Shown here: piece by piece, positions 37,639 through 49,663 of the stretch
Position numbering within the stretch: position 1 is the first letter of the stretch
Layout: each line of letters starts with the position of its first letter
Source of the DNA: Chaetorhynchus papuensis
Taxonomy: Eukaryota > Chordata > Aves > Passeriformes > Rhipiduridae
Direction of reading: 5' to 3'
Assembly (NCBI GenBank): GCA_013396525.1
Contig: VWYX01000202.1
Coordinates: 930,001-994,000, forward strand
DNA: 64,000 bases
The notes under the pieces: generated by a model
Told to the model about the DNA's origin: nothing
Database searches by the model: none
Seen by the model: the letters and a program-made list of their open reading frames with translations, nothing else
Position numbers and translations under genes: made by a program

Positions 37639-38486
37639 TCCTGCATTGTTGAGATTTGTGCAGAAAGAAACAAGGAGTTCCCAGCTGCTGAGGACTGAAT
37701 AGGGAAAAATCAGACATCAGCCCTGTTAGTTTTATTGCAGAAGAAAGAAATAAACTTTTGGGACTGCATGCCATCTATGCAGGGTATTTAGTTGAAATTC
37801 AGATAGTGTTTGTGTTGGTTCTCTGCTTGGCGTTAACAGGACTTTTGTGTGTGTGTGATGCAGCTCAAACAGAACGTATTCATGCTGTTTGCAAGGCAGA
37901 CACTTCTCTCCCTCTCCCTGAGAATGCAAGAGGGAACAGTCATATCAGGAAAAAAGTCAGGAGCTGGGACATGTGAAAATTGGTGTGTGCTGCGAAGTGG
38001 AGCATCCTGAAATCTGCAAATCATGTTATGACTAAGAAGTACAAGAAAAGACTTAGGTGTGAACAGGGGAACAAGCAGGGATATTGTGACAGTTCATACA
38101 CCACAGTGCTCACAACAAACATTTTTCTTGATGGCTGTGAAATGTTATCCCCGTGAAAAAATAGAATATTCAGCTCCATGGGAAATATGCCTCAATAAAA
38201 CTAAAACATCAACGTGTCTTGTTACACATTTTACTGGGGCTGTAATTTTAACTCTAATGCTGAAGCCACGAGATTTCCAGATAAAACAGTGTGTTAAAGT
38301 ATCTTGACTACTGTGCCAGTGTAAAGTGGTAGAAATACTGTGAGTTCTTAATAGGCAGTATGAATATTGAAGTGTTCAAATTGCATGCGTTGGGGTTAAG
38401 TAATGTGAATTGACTTAGTGCTGTTCTTCTAAGGGTTCATACATAAATAATTGACTTTTACTTAAGAGTAAGTATCCTTTAAAATG

Positions 38487-38503
38487 AAAAAAAAAAAAAA
38501 AAA
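38487..38503. repeat. Poly-A tract (17 A)
   Basis: An uninterrupted run of 17 A. The preceding 100 bp contains no recognisable open frame or repeat body. Confidence 0.95.
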
Positions 38504-39471
38504 TCCAACCTAATAGAGAGTTCTTAGTTGAACTAGAGTAGTTGTGAAAGAGTTTGCTAGCAAAGACAACACAAAATGGTCTTTTCACACATCTACCCTC
38601 ACTTCTCTTAACAGCTATGGATTGGAGCCGGGAAGGGAATTTTACTCAATAAATTAAAAAAAAGAAAATCAACAGGGTTTATAAATATGGAGCTTCAGAG
38701 AAAGATACTACAGTAGTGGTTTGCAAAAGCAGGCAGAAGTTGCAGTGATGAAACTATATATTTTTAACCTTCTGTCAAGAGGGTATAAAATAAGTGAAAG
38801 GCAGAGAGAGAAGGGTGCTGGTGGTTAAGATTCTTGCCAGGTTGTGGTTCAGGAGAAAGAAGCAGCTGAAATACCTCTCCCATATCTCAAAGGGTTACTT
38901 AAATCACCAGACTGCCTTGCTCTCTGATGCCATCTCTTGTTCCTCTGTGTCCTTTTCCACAGGAAGGGCTCCCTGGACATAGCAAGGAAAGGTTTCCTTT
39001 TTTTTTTCTTAAGGATTTCATTGAGACTGGAGTGTTTCTTGTGAAGATGAGCTGTTCTCAGTGAAGCAGGACCTCATTCATCAGTTGTTAAATTATGCAT
39101 GTGTTGCCAGATAACGGGGTAGTCTCCAAATCTGAAGCTGTGCATTTTACAATTTCCTTTTTATTCTGAGTGTTCAGAGAGGCTTGGAGAAGTTCACCAG
39201 GGCAGGGAATTGCTGGCTGTGAGCACTGCTGAACTGCTGAGCATTTGTACACCAGTCAGCAGGGATTGTTCCCTTCAAGTCTCTCCGTGTACATCAAGTT
39301 TATAAGCTTAAGATGTTCGGGCAGCTCTGTCTCCCAGGAACTAGTGAAGGATGTGAGTAATAGCAGAATTTTTGCTGTTGTCGCTGCATTTACTTAGGTC
39401 TTATTTCACTTCTGGAGGCAACCACGGCAAGTAAACTTTAACCAGCAGGCTTTTTGTCTTTGTTTTTTATC

Positions 39472-39487
39472 TTTTTTTTTTTTTTTT
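39472..39487. repeat. Poly-T tract (16 T)
   Basis: A run of 16 T preceded by other short T runs. Simple sequence with no adjoining element recognised. Confidence 0.94.
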
Positions 39488-42400
39488 AAGGGAAAGGGTG
39501 ACACTGCACAATTAAGAAATTATACAGGGGAGAGTTTTGAGCTACTTTTCAAAAGCAGTAGTGAAATAGGAGTAATCTTCCCCCTTTGCTCATATCTGCC
39601 ATTTCCTCAACAGCCTCTTACAAATGGGGTCTAACTGCAGGGTTAAACAGGCTCTGTTTTGTCTCTAGCCAGTGCTGCTGTACTCCCTGCTCTATTCTCT
39701 TCCGTGCCATGCAAGTCAGAATCCCTTTTGGGAATTTGGGTGTGTTTCTGTGGTGCATCAGAGACAGGCCCAGATTTCTGAGGCATTTGGGTGAAAAACT
39801 GGCTGAAGAAGCCATGAGAAGACATCCTGGTGTTAGGCTCTAATATCTGTGTCTCTGGCTGGCTATGAAAGATGGAGTGCTTGCCCTGGAAGAATTCTGA
39901 GTTTGGCTTTCAGATTCGCACAGTTCTTTAATAAAATACAGTGTCTGAATGTCAGGCTGTATCCCTGGAGTTCTCTTGCTTTTTCTCCCCACCATGATTT
40001 GTCAAAAAATAAATTCAGTCCTTTTGCTAATAATAAACCTCACTAGGATTTGCAGTTTGACTTCATATACAGCACACACTCATCTGTTCTTTACAGGTTG
40101 GGAAAAGCTCTCGCCTACCTTCCCACACCTCCCCAAAATCTGGTTACATCCCACTTTATGCTCTATCTGTATATAATTACTTACATTTTGTCACAATGGA
40201 TGTTTACAGCTTGTTAATGAGCTATTAATGTTCTGCAGCTAAGAATAAAGCAGAAACAAAAAGGGAGTTGATGTGACAACCGAGTCCTTAAATCTGAGCA
40301 AACTGCAAAAGGAATTACTGATGCCCTCAGTCAGTAAAAGCACAGCATGTTTGAAACACAAACTGTGATTTTGGATGATTTGACGTCACCCAGGAAATAA
40401 GTTTGTACTCTGAGCATTTTAAAGTGGGGCTGTTTTCAGTCTTCTCTCCCCTGGCTTCCTCAGGAGTAAACACATCGTTTTGTGAGCACGTGTTAATTTA
40501 TGGTGACAGTCCAGATGTGGGGATGGTGTCAGGATGGGGGTGAATCACACAGGAAAACTGCATCAACGAGCTCAGTATTGCTCACCCTTTCATTCTATGA
40601 CTCGATAGAAAAACTCTCTGAACGTAAAGAATAGCCAGACACTGCATCTCTGATGAAAATTGAAATGTGAAATGATTGGACTGAGTCACTTAACAAGTAA
40701 ATAAATGGTAAATGAACTGTGTAATTTACTTTGGCTCAGATGTATTGCCTCAAAAGAGAGAAGCCCTCCTCAGCTGCACGGGGTGTGTGGTTCCAGCAGT
40801 GGTAGGTAATGCTTTATTTAGGGGCAGGAGATTGGGAAAGGAGTAGGGCAGGAATGTAATGATCTAAGACAGAAGCCAGATCTGACAATACTTGGGATTC
40901 CTGATTAATGATTTCCCTGGTATTTAGCTGTCTTTATTGCCATGTCAATGCTTCCCTAATCAGAAAATCAAAGTACCAAGTGATGAACATTGATGATGCC
41001 TGGGGCACTGCTGGTGGTAACCTTGAAAGTGTAATACATGAAAAGTTCTACTTCAGGCTCTGGTGGTTCTAAAAGTAGGGGCTGAAAAAGACAGTATGCC
41101 CACAAAACCATAATTCCTTGGCAAGGGAAATCATATTTGTTAGAGTTTTCTGTCCTTAAGGTGCAAAACTGGTAACACTCATAACTGCTACCAATAGATT
41201 TCCAGTAATCATCGGAGTCGTGTCACCCTTACAGGTGGCAAGAGTTTGGGAAGAGCAGGGAAGAGGTCCAAAATACAGTGCTTGAAGCTTCCTGCTAGGC
41301 TAAGTTCAAATATAATCTTCTTTTCCTAAGTCTCCTACTGAAGTGCTGAGAGTGGAATTGGCTATCCAGAGAGCATTCACATTCTGAAAACGAATATCAA
41401 TGTACGTCCTGCTGTCAAATTGAGATCCTTTCCAAACGCCTGGGGATTGATTGTCCACTGCACCAACCTGGAATAAGAATGCACTTTTAAATGGAAATAT
41501 ATACGTAGAAGTAATGTGGCAGAGGAGGGAGCTAATAGGGTTTGCTGCTGGGGTTTGCCCTCACCTCAAGCATGTGTCGAACATCATCCTCTGCAATCAG
41601 CTCTGTTGGAAGGACAGCTCGTAATTACAGCAGCTCTCACAAGGGAAATTCTACATTAGTATGGTACCCACTTCCAATTTATTATTTTTGAAGATTTAAC
41701 CTTTGCAGAGCAAATGGTACCCCAAAATAAAATCATTTTGAATTGGAAATTCTCCTCCTTGAAATTCCTCTTAGAAGGATATGCAGCTTTTAAAGGGAGG
41801 CCTTACAGAATAGTCCTGATTCAGGATGGAATCTGTGTGGAAAGGAAAACAGCTGCACATCTTATGGATGGGGAATGTATAGCTAGGACTAGGGTGAGTT
41901 ATCTGGTCTTTCATGGCTTTATTTCCTTTGATGTTTATCAAAACTGAAACCCTGTAAGTTTTTCCTTCTTGCAGGGCAGATTTTTCTGTGCCTTCCATCA
42001 AGTCTCTCTGTTTACCACTGATTTTTCTCCAACATGTGTGTCTACAGAAACTCTGCTGTAGGCAGTTCTTGTCCAGGTTTGTTTGAGAAGAACCACCTTT
42101 CCCAACCCGCTTTCCCTCCCCAGTCTGTGCTTTTCACCGTGTCACATTAGAAGGACATGGCTTTTTGAGGAGATCTGTATTTTGCATTACAGCTGGCAAA
42201 TCCACCCTCGCAGGAAACAAATCTCATCTGTGTTTGGTTGTACCAAGTAAAGCAGCACAAATTTGTGCTAAGAAACAGCCTAATCTGACTGGAGCATATG
42301 TATTGAAACTATGCTCAAAAGAGCATTGATAATTGTGAATTCCTTTATTTTGATTCTGAAGAAGAAACAGACGGTTTCTTTTCTTCGTGCACTTTGCTCT

Positions 42401-43816
42401 TCTTCAGCCTTTCAGGTTCTCTCCTTTTCTCCTGGGCAGAAAGATTAATACGAACCTATGTCTGGGGAAAGCTCAGGTTTTCCTGCTTGCACTTAGTTTC
42501 TTGGCAACTGCCCTCTCTCTCTTTCCCTTTGTACATCTGATCAAAATAAATAATGCTTTATGGTGGGAAAAGTTCATGAGGAAAGCTTGTCAAGCCGAAG
42601 GGTAGTTAGACTTGTCCTGGAAAGGGAAGAATCTGTGGACCAGCCTCAGAAGTGTGATAGAAGAGAGAGGACATTTTTCAAGCATCCGGCCACTTGCTTT
42701 TCTTTGGCTTAATTATGGGATTTGCTCTAAGAGACCAAGCCTCAAACTCCCTAAATTTTTTCATTATATTTCCAAAGATCTGCTCGGAACTGACAAAACA
42801 TGTTACACTCTATACTAATTTTGTATGTCAGTATTAAAATATCTACTTAATTCTTATGTGTTTAAAACATCTTCCCATAGGGCATGGATACTTGTGCTTG
42901 ACTAACAGAATATCAGACAACGTTATCATTGCCTATGTATCATTAAGTTAACTGAGTGGACCAGTTCTGTGGGCTCTTAATAAATAGGTACTGCAGTAAC
43001 AGGAGATTAATAACAAGAGTAATGTGATATTTTTATAGCATTTTGTTTTCTGAAGCTTAGAAACTGTTGTGCTGTGCTGTGAGCTGTTCAGTTTCTTCTC
43101 CAGGAAGAAAACCACCCCGTTATTTTTCTCCCAAGTACATCAGCGTGTCCTCCGTAAGAGCGTTCCTCACTGCAGGACTGTGTCTGGCACAGAGGGCAGG
43201 GAAGGTGTGCTTTGGTGGGAAGGAATATTTAATAGCAGAGGAGTTGTAGCCTGGTGAGCCCAACCTCTGACCTGAGGGTGAAAGGCACGGCCGGGGAAAT
43301 GGAACGTGTGGCATTGACACCACAAAAGGTGGTGCCAGCACAGATGAATAAACATCTGTGTCTGCACACACACCTGTATGAGCTAACGGTTTGTGAAAAT
43401 GCAGCTTTCTCAAACATGATCCCATTGCCTGCCAACCCTTGCAAATCTGTCATCATGCATGGGTTGGCATGCCTTGCCCTTCTGGGGCACAAAAAGTCAG
43501 TGCTGATGAGACATATTTATGCCAGGAAATACAAGAAATTAATTTCCTGCATTGATCAGTGGAAGGTGTCCAGGCTGATTTCAATAATGAAAAATAACCC
43601 CCAAGCACTGCAGCACTAAAGCTTGCAGTTCACTTTCTGACAACGCTACCTGCAGCAATCCAAGCTTCTGGAACAATTTCTTGGAAAATTATGTGAATAG
43701 GTTCTAAAAGTTCAACTACAAATCATCACTTCACTAGATAAGACTAGTGGTGCAGGGGAGAAGCGTTTTACTACACCAGTTCTCTGTGAGAATAATGCTC
43801 TCTTTCATCTCTGCAG

Positions 43817-43916
43817 TGGCAACCTGGGTGATGGAAAATATATCCCAGGAATCCGAGACCAGTTTTTTGTCCCTCTTTGGAAAGGCACTTCATCAGGCTC
43901 TGCAACAAACCAGCGT
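43817..43916 (+). other. Speculative 100-nt exon-like segment
   Basis: A long pyrimidine tract ending CATCTCTGCAG (to 43816) precedes a frame open from 43818 to a stop at 44019-44021, 67 codons. It begins GNLGDGKYIPGIRDQF. A moderate donor-like GTGAGA begins at 43917 within the open frame. I recognise no homologue and no partner exon is evident. Chance is a realistic explanation. Confidence 0.15.
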
Positions 43917-44408
43917 GTGAGATCTGACTGGGTCCTGCCGACCGAAGCAGTCCTGAATTATTTTTCTGTTACTTTAACTGACAGCAAATCAAAAGGAAAT
44001 GGGGTCTTTTGGAAATTCTGAGGAGAGTTGATGAGGAAGTTTTTAAAATTTTGACTGGAAAGGAATTAGGTATTAGAGAAACGTTTAATGGTAGAGGTTC
44101 TTTGTAGAAGCTCGTTGTAACACAAATCCCCACGTTCTCCTCTCCCTCTCGTGTGAGTTGGTGCTGTGCTGTTGTCTGCCATTGCTACCGAGGCGTGCAA
44201 ACAAAACACCTTTTCCCCACCAACACCTTAAGTGACATTTTTCTCTGTACTCCATATGATTTTGGGCACACCATGTGCCTGAAGATTTGCTGATTAACTT
44301 TGGGTTGTCTGGGCTGTGCATATCTCTCCAAACCCTAATAATACCTTGCAGTTTGCAAGAAGGAAGAGTTCCCATCACATCAGTGTTATCAGTGTGGGTA
44401 AAAGCAGT

Positions 44409-44614
44409 CGCAAGCTGCGGCATGTAAAGCTTGTCCATTTTTAATCGGCTCCCCCGGAGCGCTGGAAGTGCTCTCTGAGTCTGGACTAATGAGGAGCAAA
44501 AGTGAATATGTCATCTGAGCATTCAGGTGAGGAAATAAAGTTTCTCCTGACCCCGATAGCTCCGCGTTGTCACTTCCATGGGAGGCAAAATGCGCTCGGC
44601 TCCTCGGTGGAGCG
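44409..44614. promoter_or_regulatory. CpG-enriched patch in two clusters
   Basis: Twelve CpGs occur in 206 bp, in two groups (44409-44461 with five, 44554-44614 with seven) separated by a CpG-free middle. Flanking sequence is CpG-poor. The arrangement suggests a conserved or hypomethylated regulatory element. No TATA box or transcript start can be supported. Confidence 0.35.
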
Positions 44615-45900
44615 GGGCATAAAATCCTAAGTGGCATTTAAAGAAATAGCAACAAAGCCTCAACCTGTGCATCTCGTGTTTCAAACCCAGTGATTGAATA
44701 CAAAATGCCTCTTTATGAACAAACAAGCATCCAGAAAGCAGAAGATTTGGTGGGTGTTTTATTTTGAAACCCTTTTTTATGATGATGTATCTTACAATTA
44801 TACTGCTGACTGTTTGTATCTGTCAGCAAGATGGCAAAGCAGCCCAGGTGTCAGCAGCTCTTGCCATCTGCCATATTAGATTGTGCACAGTGCTAGTTAG
44901 AACAATGCTATCATCTTAATATTCCAGATACCTTAATGAGTTTCTCAGACTAATTAAATGTGCAGCTTGCAGAGATCATTGGATGCCAGATTGTGGTGGC
45001 TGGGAAGAAGCTCCTCGTTGTTCACAAGCAGCTTTATGATGGTACATCATGCCATCATATGATGTATTTCAGGTACAAAAGCAAGGTAATACTTGATTTT
45101 AGATTAAAGAAATTAATAAGCATGTGGAAATATGTTTTTCTGAGCCTGGCTTCATATACCTTCACAGTTTACTTAGAAGCAAAACTGGCACTCACTGAAT
45201 GCAGAGTATCTATCTAGGAAGTGGCAAGCTTTAAGAACTCTTACTTGATTTAATGTTTGCAAAGAATAAGAAAAATGAACAAGTTTCTAACTGTGATTGC
45301 CATACAGGCATTTAAACGGGATGTTTTCTTTCTTGAATTTTTGACTGGTATTTTGGCTTGGATTTCTCATTTTGCTTCATCAGTCACATGAGAGGAAGGG
45401 GAAAGTGAAATAAGATAAAAGTTGTCTTTTGACAACAAGATCTGTAATGAAGTCCAGCTTTCACAGTATGAACTGTAGCAAATCAGAGGAAAACTGATCT
45501 AATTTTATGCTCTGGGGGGTCATGGGTACTCAAACATTTCCCCAAGAAACGAGAATCCTGGCTGTAGGATTCAGTGTGTTTGAAGGCAATTAATAAAGAC
45601 AAATGTCAACACGTGATGGATTTCGACTTACTAGGACTTCTGTCCTCAGTATTTGATTCAGGAATTCATTTTAGTGTGTGGTTTGCATTTTGCTTAAGTA
45701 TTTATTCCTAGATGGTACACATGCACTGTTTAGTTAGGTAGGCTAAGTTCTCACAATAGTAATTGGAAGGATCAACTTCCAACGGGAGTTTTAGTGTAAT
45801 TTCCTGAGTAAGACATTCAGTCCTGGGTGGTAGATGAGAGGCACAGCTGGCATTTTCCACCCTGGCTTTTGCCCTTCGCTTTTTTCTCTCTAAGCCTGAG

Positions 45901-45931
45901 TTTACCTGGAAAGTTTTGACTTTCAGGTAAA
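45901..45931. repeat. Compact 12-bp hairpin
   Basis: TTTACCTGGAAAG (45901-45913) pairs with CTTTCAGGTAAA (45920-45931) over a 6-base loop with one bulged G. As DNA it is a foldback; the pairing stops at both ends. Confidence 0.7.
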
Positions 45932-48900
45932 GGAGCCATTTCCTTTGTTTCCGTATGTCAGAAATGTCACTCACCTGGTTCTGCTGCCTCTTTCCCAGAG
46001 TCCCATGACATTTCCTCTGTACTCAGGGAGCATACTAATGGCACAGCACTAACGTGTGCCTCCTTTCACTCGCTGGCAAGGCCTGGCCTAATAGCTTGCT
46101 ATTGACAGAAATGAACTCTTGGGAAAGATCAATTCATTTGTGGCCTCTCTCTGCACTGAATTGAACTATTTCGTTTGCAAGAGTGGGGAGAGGGAAAAAT
46201 ATAAACAATTTGCTTGTAAGACGCAGCCCGTCTGGAGCCTCAGTTTCAGCTGAGGGTTTTACGTGGCCCTCGGGTGCTTTCCTCCAAGCACTGAGCAGCT
46301 GGCAGTGCCCCATCCCACAGTGCAGCTCTGGGAACAGCCTGGCCAGCAGGAAGGGAAGCAGCACCGTCCTTCTCGCTGGTTTGCTTTCCATGAACAGCTC
46401 ATACTTTCTAATTTAACTGCTTTACTGAAATAGAGAAAGGAGATAAGTGAATTATTCCCGCAGCAGCTGGGGTCAATATAGCATAATAGATGACCACATT
46501 ACACAGAGTGTGATGCTGACCTTTAGGAAATTTCTTGAGTTCATGGAAATGAAGGTTGGCTTGCTTTGAGTGGCAGAAATAAACACTGCCTCCTGATCTG
46601 TGTTGTTATGCAGAGTGGCTGTCCTTGTAATCCCTGGCAGTTCTTAAAACTTAAGTGTCAAAACTGTTGCTGGGAATGCAGGAAGAAACCTCATAGCTCT
46701 TAAAAGCAAATTTCTAATCCAATTAGAAACTTTGAGATATCCCAGCTTTTCCTTATGAGAAAAGCACAAACAATGAAAATGCCACGCACGGGGAAATTAG
46801 GAGGACAGGTTTTTTCTGAAAGCAGATGGCAGATACCAAGAGCCAGTCTCGCTATCAGGAAAGCAAACTGGTGAGAATTGCATTTGGGATTACAGAAGGG
46901 CTTTTGGCTGATCAGTTTTGTTTGCTTTTAATCAAGTGTCATTCTATTACCATTATAAAAAAACCAACCAAAAACCCCAAAGTGCATACTGAGGAAAAGT
47001 ACAGTGAAACGCTCTAACCTGCAAAAAGCCACAAGTAGCTTAACTGTTGATTCTTGTACATGCAGAGAAAAAAAGACATTCCCTTTATATGTGTTTGAGA
47101 CATGACACTTAATTGTGCAACCTGCAGAATATAAGGAAGAAAGGGTGGAATGAATATTTACGTATCCACCATTCTCTGTCCATTAAAATGGTAGATCACA
47201 CTGTAGCTCCTGCAAATGTTTTTTGACTGTGAAAAGCAGTGTCTTTTGCACATAAAATGAAGGCTTTCATTTTATTCAGGGGGAGACAGGGTTGAATTTA
47301 CAAAGTGAAATTAATTACCTGTAGCTTATCAGGCAAAAAAAAATTCAGAGAACTGTGGAGAGGTCAGTAGGTTTTCAGAGTGAAATGGTAATTAAAAAAA
47401 GGAGACATTCAACTGAAAATTTTCCAAAGGCATTTGGAGCGTGAAACAATAACTGCATCACTGTTGAGTTCATTGCTGTCATTCTAATTTTTCTGAATAA
47501 TTTCTAATTTTCTTGCAGGTTAATTTGCTTGCCTTTTTTTTCCCCTAGTAAGAATTATTTTTTGGGTGTCTAAACTTTTTTTCAAACCTGGTTTTAAACA
47601 AAAGAATATTGTTTATGTCTTGCCTTCCCTGAGAAGGTCCTCCATTGTCTGCCAGATACTAAGTTCACTTAGTAGAAGGAAATCTGTCCTTAGGTCTAAT
47701 TTGCACTGAGTAAAGCCCAAGTGTTTAAAAATATGGGTAAATGAAAACATTGTTTTCCTTGCATGTTGTGGCAGAGCTAAATACACACATTTAGGTTTCA
47801 GCATAGTTCCTGTGAAGTCATTAGAGTCAGCCTGTGCCTACTTCTAAATCACATCTGTTTTATACGTAAATTACAATAAATCTCTCCTCTCCTTGCTTTG
47901 TTGTCCTGGGAAAAATGTCTCAAGTGACTTCCATTTCTCAGTGGTTTCCCAACATTTGTTTAATGGTTAAGAGAAAAAAACCCTTGTGTGATGGTCAATG
48001 CCTTAAACAATGAGGCAACAATCAACTTCCCACCTTTGCTTTGATGCTGTTACAGGACCTGGCAGACAGACCTTAGGATATTTATGTATCCTTAAAAGAA
48101 AACTCCTGAAAAGCTTAGATAATAAACATCAGCATCCTCTGTGCTGTAGTTCATTCATAGGCCTGGTGCCAACATCTTGTTTTTCTTTGCCCCAAATAAA
48201 TCCTTCCAGGTGTGTGAGAGGGAGCCCCTTCCACAGCCTACGGCTGCTTCCAGCCCATTTATTGATTTCCAGAGTTGAGGGAGGTGAAAAATGACATGTC
48301 AGAAACAGAATATTTATATGCAATGTGGCTTTAATAATTAAGATAACATTTTCTGTGTTGATTTATACTGAAATTTCTTTAATAAATTCCGTGGGAAGGA
48401 GCATCGACATGCCATCTTGTATTGATAAATCTGACATTTCATATCTGAAGTCCCTACATAGCCAGTAAGTTACAGAAGCTTGTAAATGAGAAACAATTGG
48501 TTCTCTTATCCGGAGTGGCTTATTCTGATTATTTCTTGACAGATCTTTGTGTTCTTCCATGTTACCACAAGAAACAGTAAACAATCACTCTTTTATTACC
48601 TGTACTAACTCTTGCATTATACAGTTGTACAGCCACCTGCTATATTCACGTTTCAGATATTCTCTGTCTGGTTAATCAATGATATTTATTGCTGGTGTGC
48701 ATATTGGAAAGATGTAGAGAAAATACCTCTCTCAATACAGCAAAACAACCCTCTTGATAAGGTTTGACTGAGATCTCTTACTGAATACGTTTTTAGGGGC
48801 ATTGCTTTGTAAATGTGCTCTTAATTATCAACAAATTAGAGTAAATATAAAATCAACTGTTCTGGAAAGCTAGATCCATCAAAAATCTAGCATTTTGTGA

Positions 48901-49572
48901 CAGAACATCCAAGCTACTGCCTCTTAATTCGGAATTAACATTTCTTATTTCAGTAAGAAAAAACTCCAGTCCATATCATGCTTGCCTTTAGTGCTTTCCA
49001 CATTAAAGCCCCAGGACTGATTTCCCAGCTTGGGGAGGCAGAGACAGAAAACAGGGATTTTGTAATTAAGTATTTGCCTGCTGCTGAAAAGTCTGTGGAA
49101 TTAGGATGCTATCATTTCTTCTGTACACACAACACAGGGAGCTTCAGGCCTTCTGTAAATATTTGCTCTTTGCTGCAAATTTGCTAAGTTATTTTAATTA
49201 CAGCAAAGCAAACAGGGAGAGCAGAGCTTTTGACATAATCTGCTTTATGTGCCTTTTGTTGTGGTGTCCCGTAGTCAAAGCTGGGGAGTGACACTCTCTG
49301 CTCCAAAATAAACAGTTGAGAGGAGTTATTGAGTCTTCAGCTGGTCATGAGAACCATAAATGAGGCATTATTAAAAGGAAATGTTAATTCTGAAAAAGGC
49401 AAACTGTTGACACACATATATAGATATGTATAAGTGAAAGAAAATTTTATATTAACTTCTCCATACAGCTGAAATGGGTATTTTAAAATTTTCAAAATGT
49501 TGAGAATTTTTCCAAGGAAGTTTTAAGCCTAATTTTTTGTCATTGGAATTGTAATTGTAAGATACAAGTTTA

Positions 49573-49663
49573 GCTTTTATTTTTTTTATTTTTTTTTATT
49601 GTCTTAATGGAAAATATTTTGGAATTTTAGCTTTCACTTATTTTTTTTCTTTTTTTAATTTTA
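49573..49663. repeat. T-rich low-complexity tract
   Basis: Two clusters of T runs of seven to nine bases broken by single A or C (about 49573-49602 and 49640-49663) make up an AT-rich low-complexity region. Confidence 0.88.

Larger units (their letters stand above)
37639..44408. other. Non-coding stretch with simple repeats
   Basis: Begins just after the 33-bp tandem duplication. Contains poly-A (38487) and poly-T (39472) tracts and, near its end, the exon-like segment at 43817-43916. Overlapping open frames on both strands at 43.1-43.6 kb are mutual shadows with no recognised product. Confidence 0.66.

Noticed and set aside
45043..45066. TACATCAT...ATGATGTA foldback with inner CATCATATGATG palindrome
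   Set aside because: Only 8 bp of stem in AT-rich sequence; common by chance.
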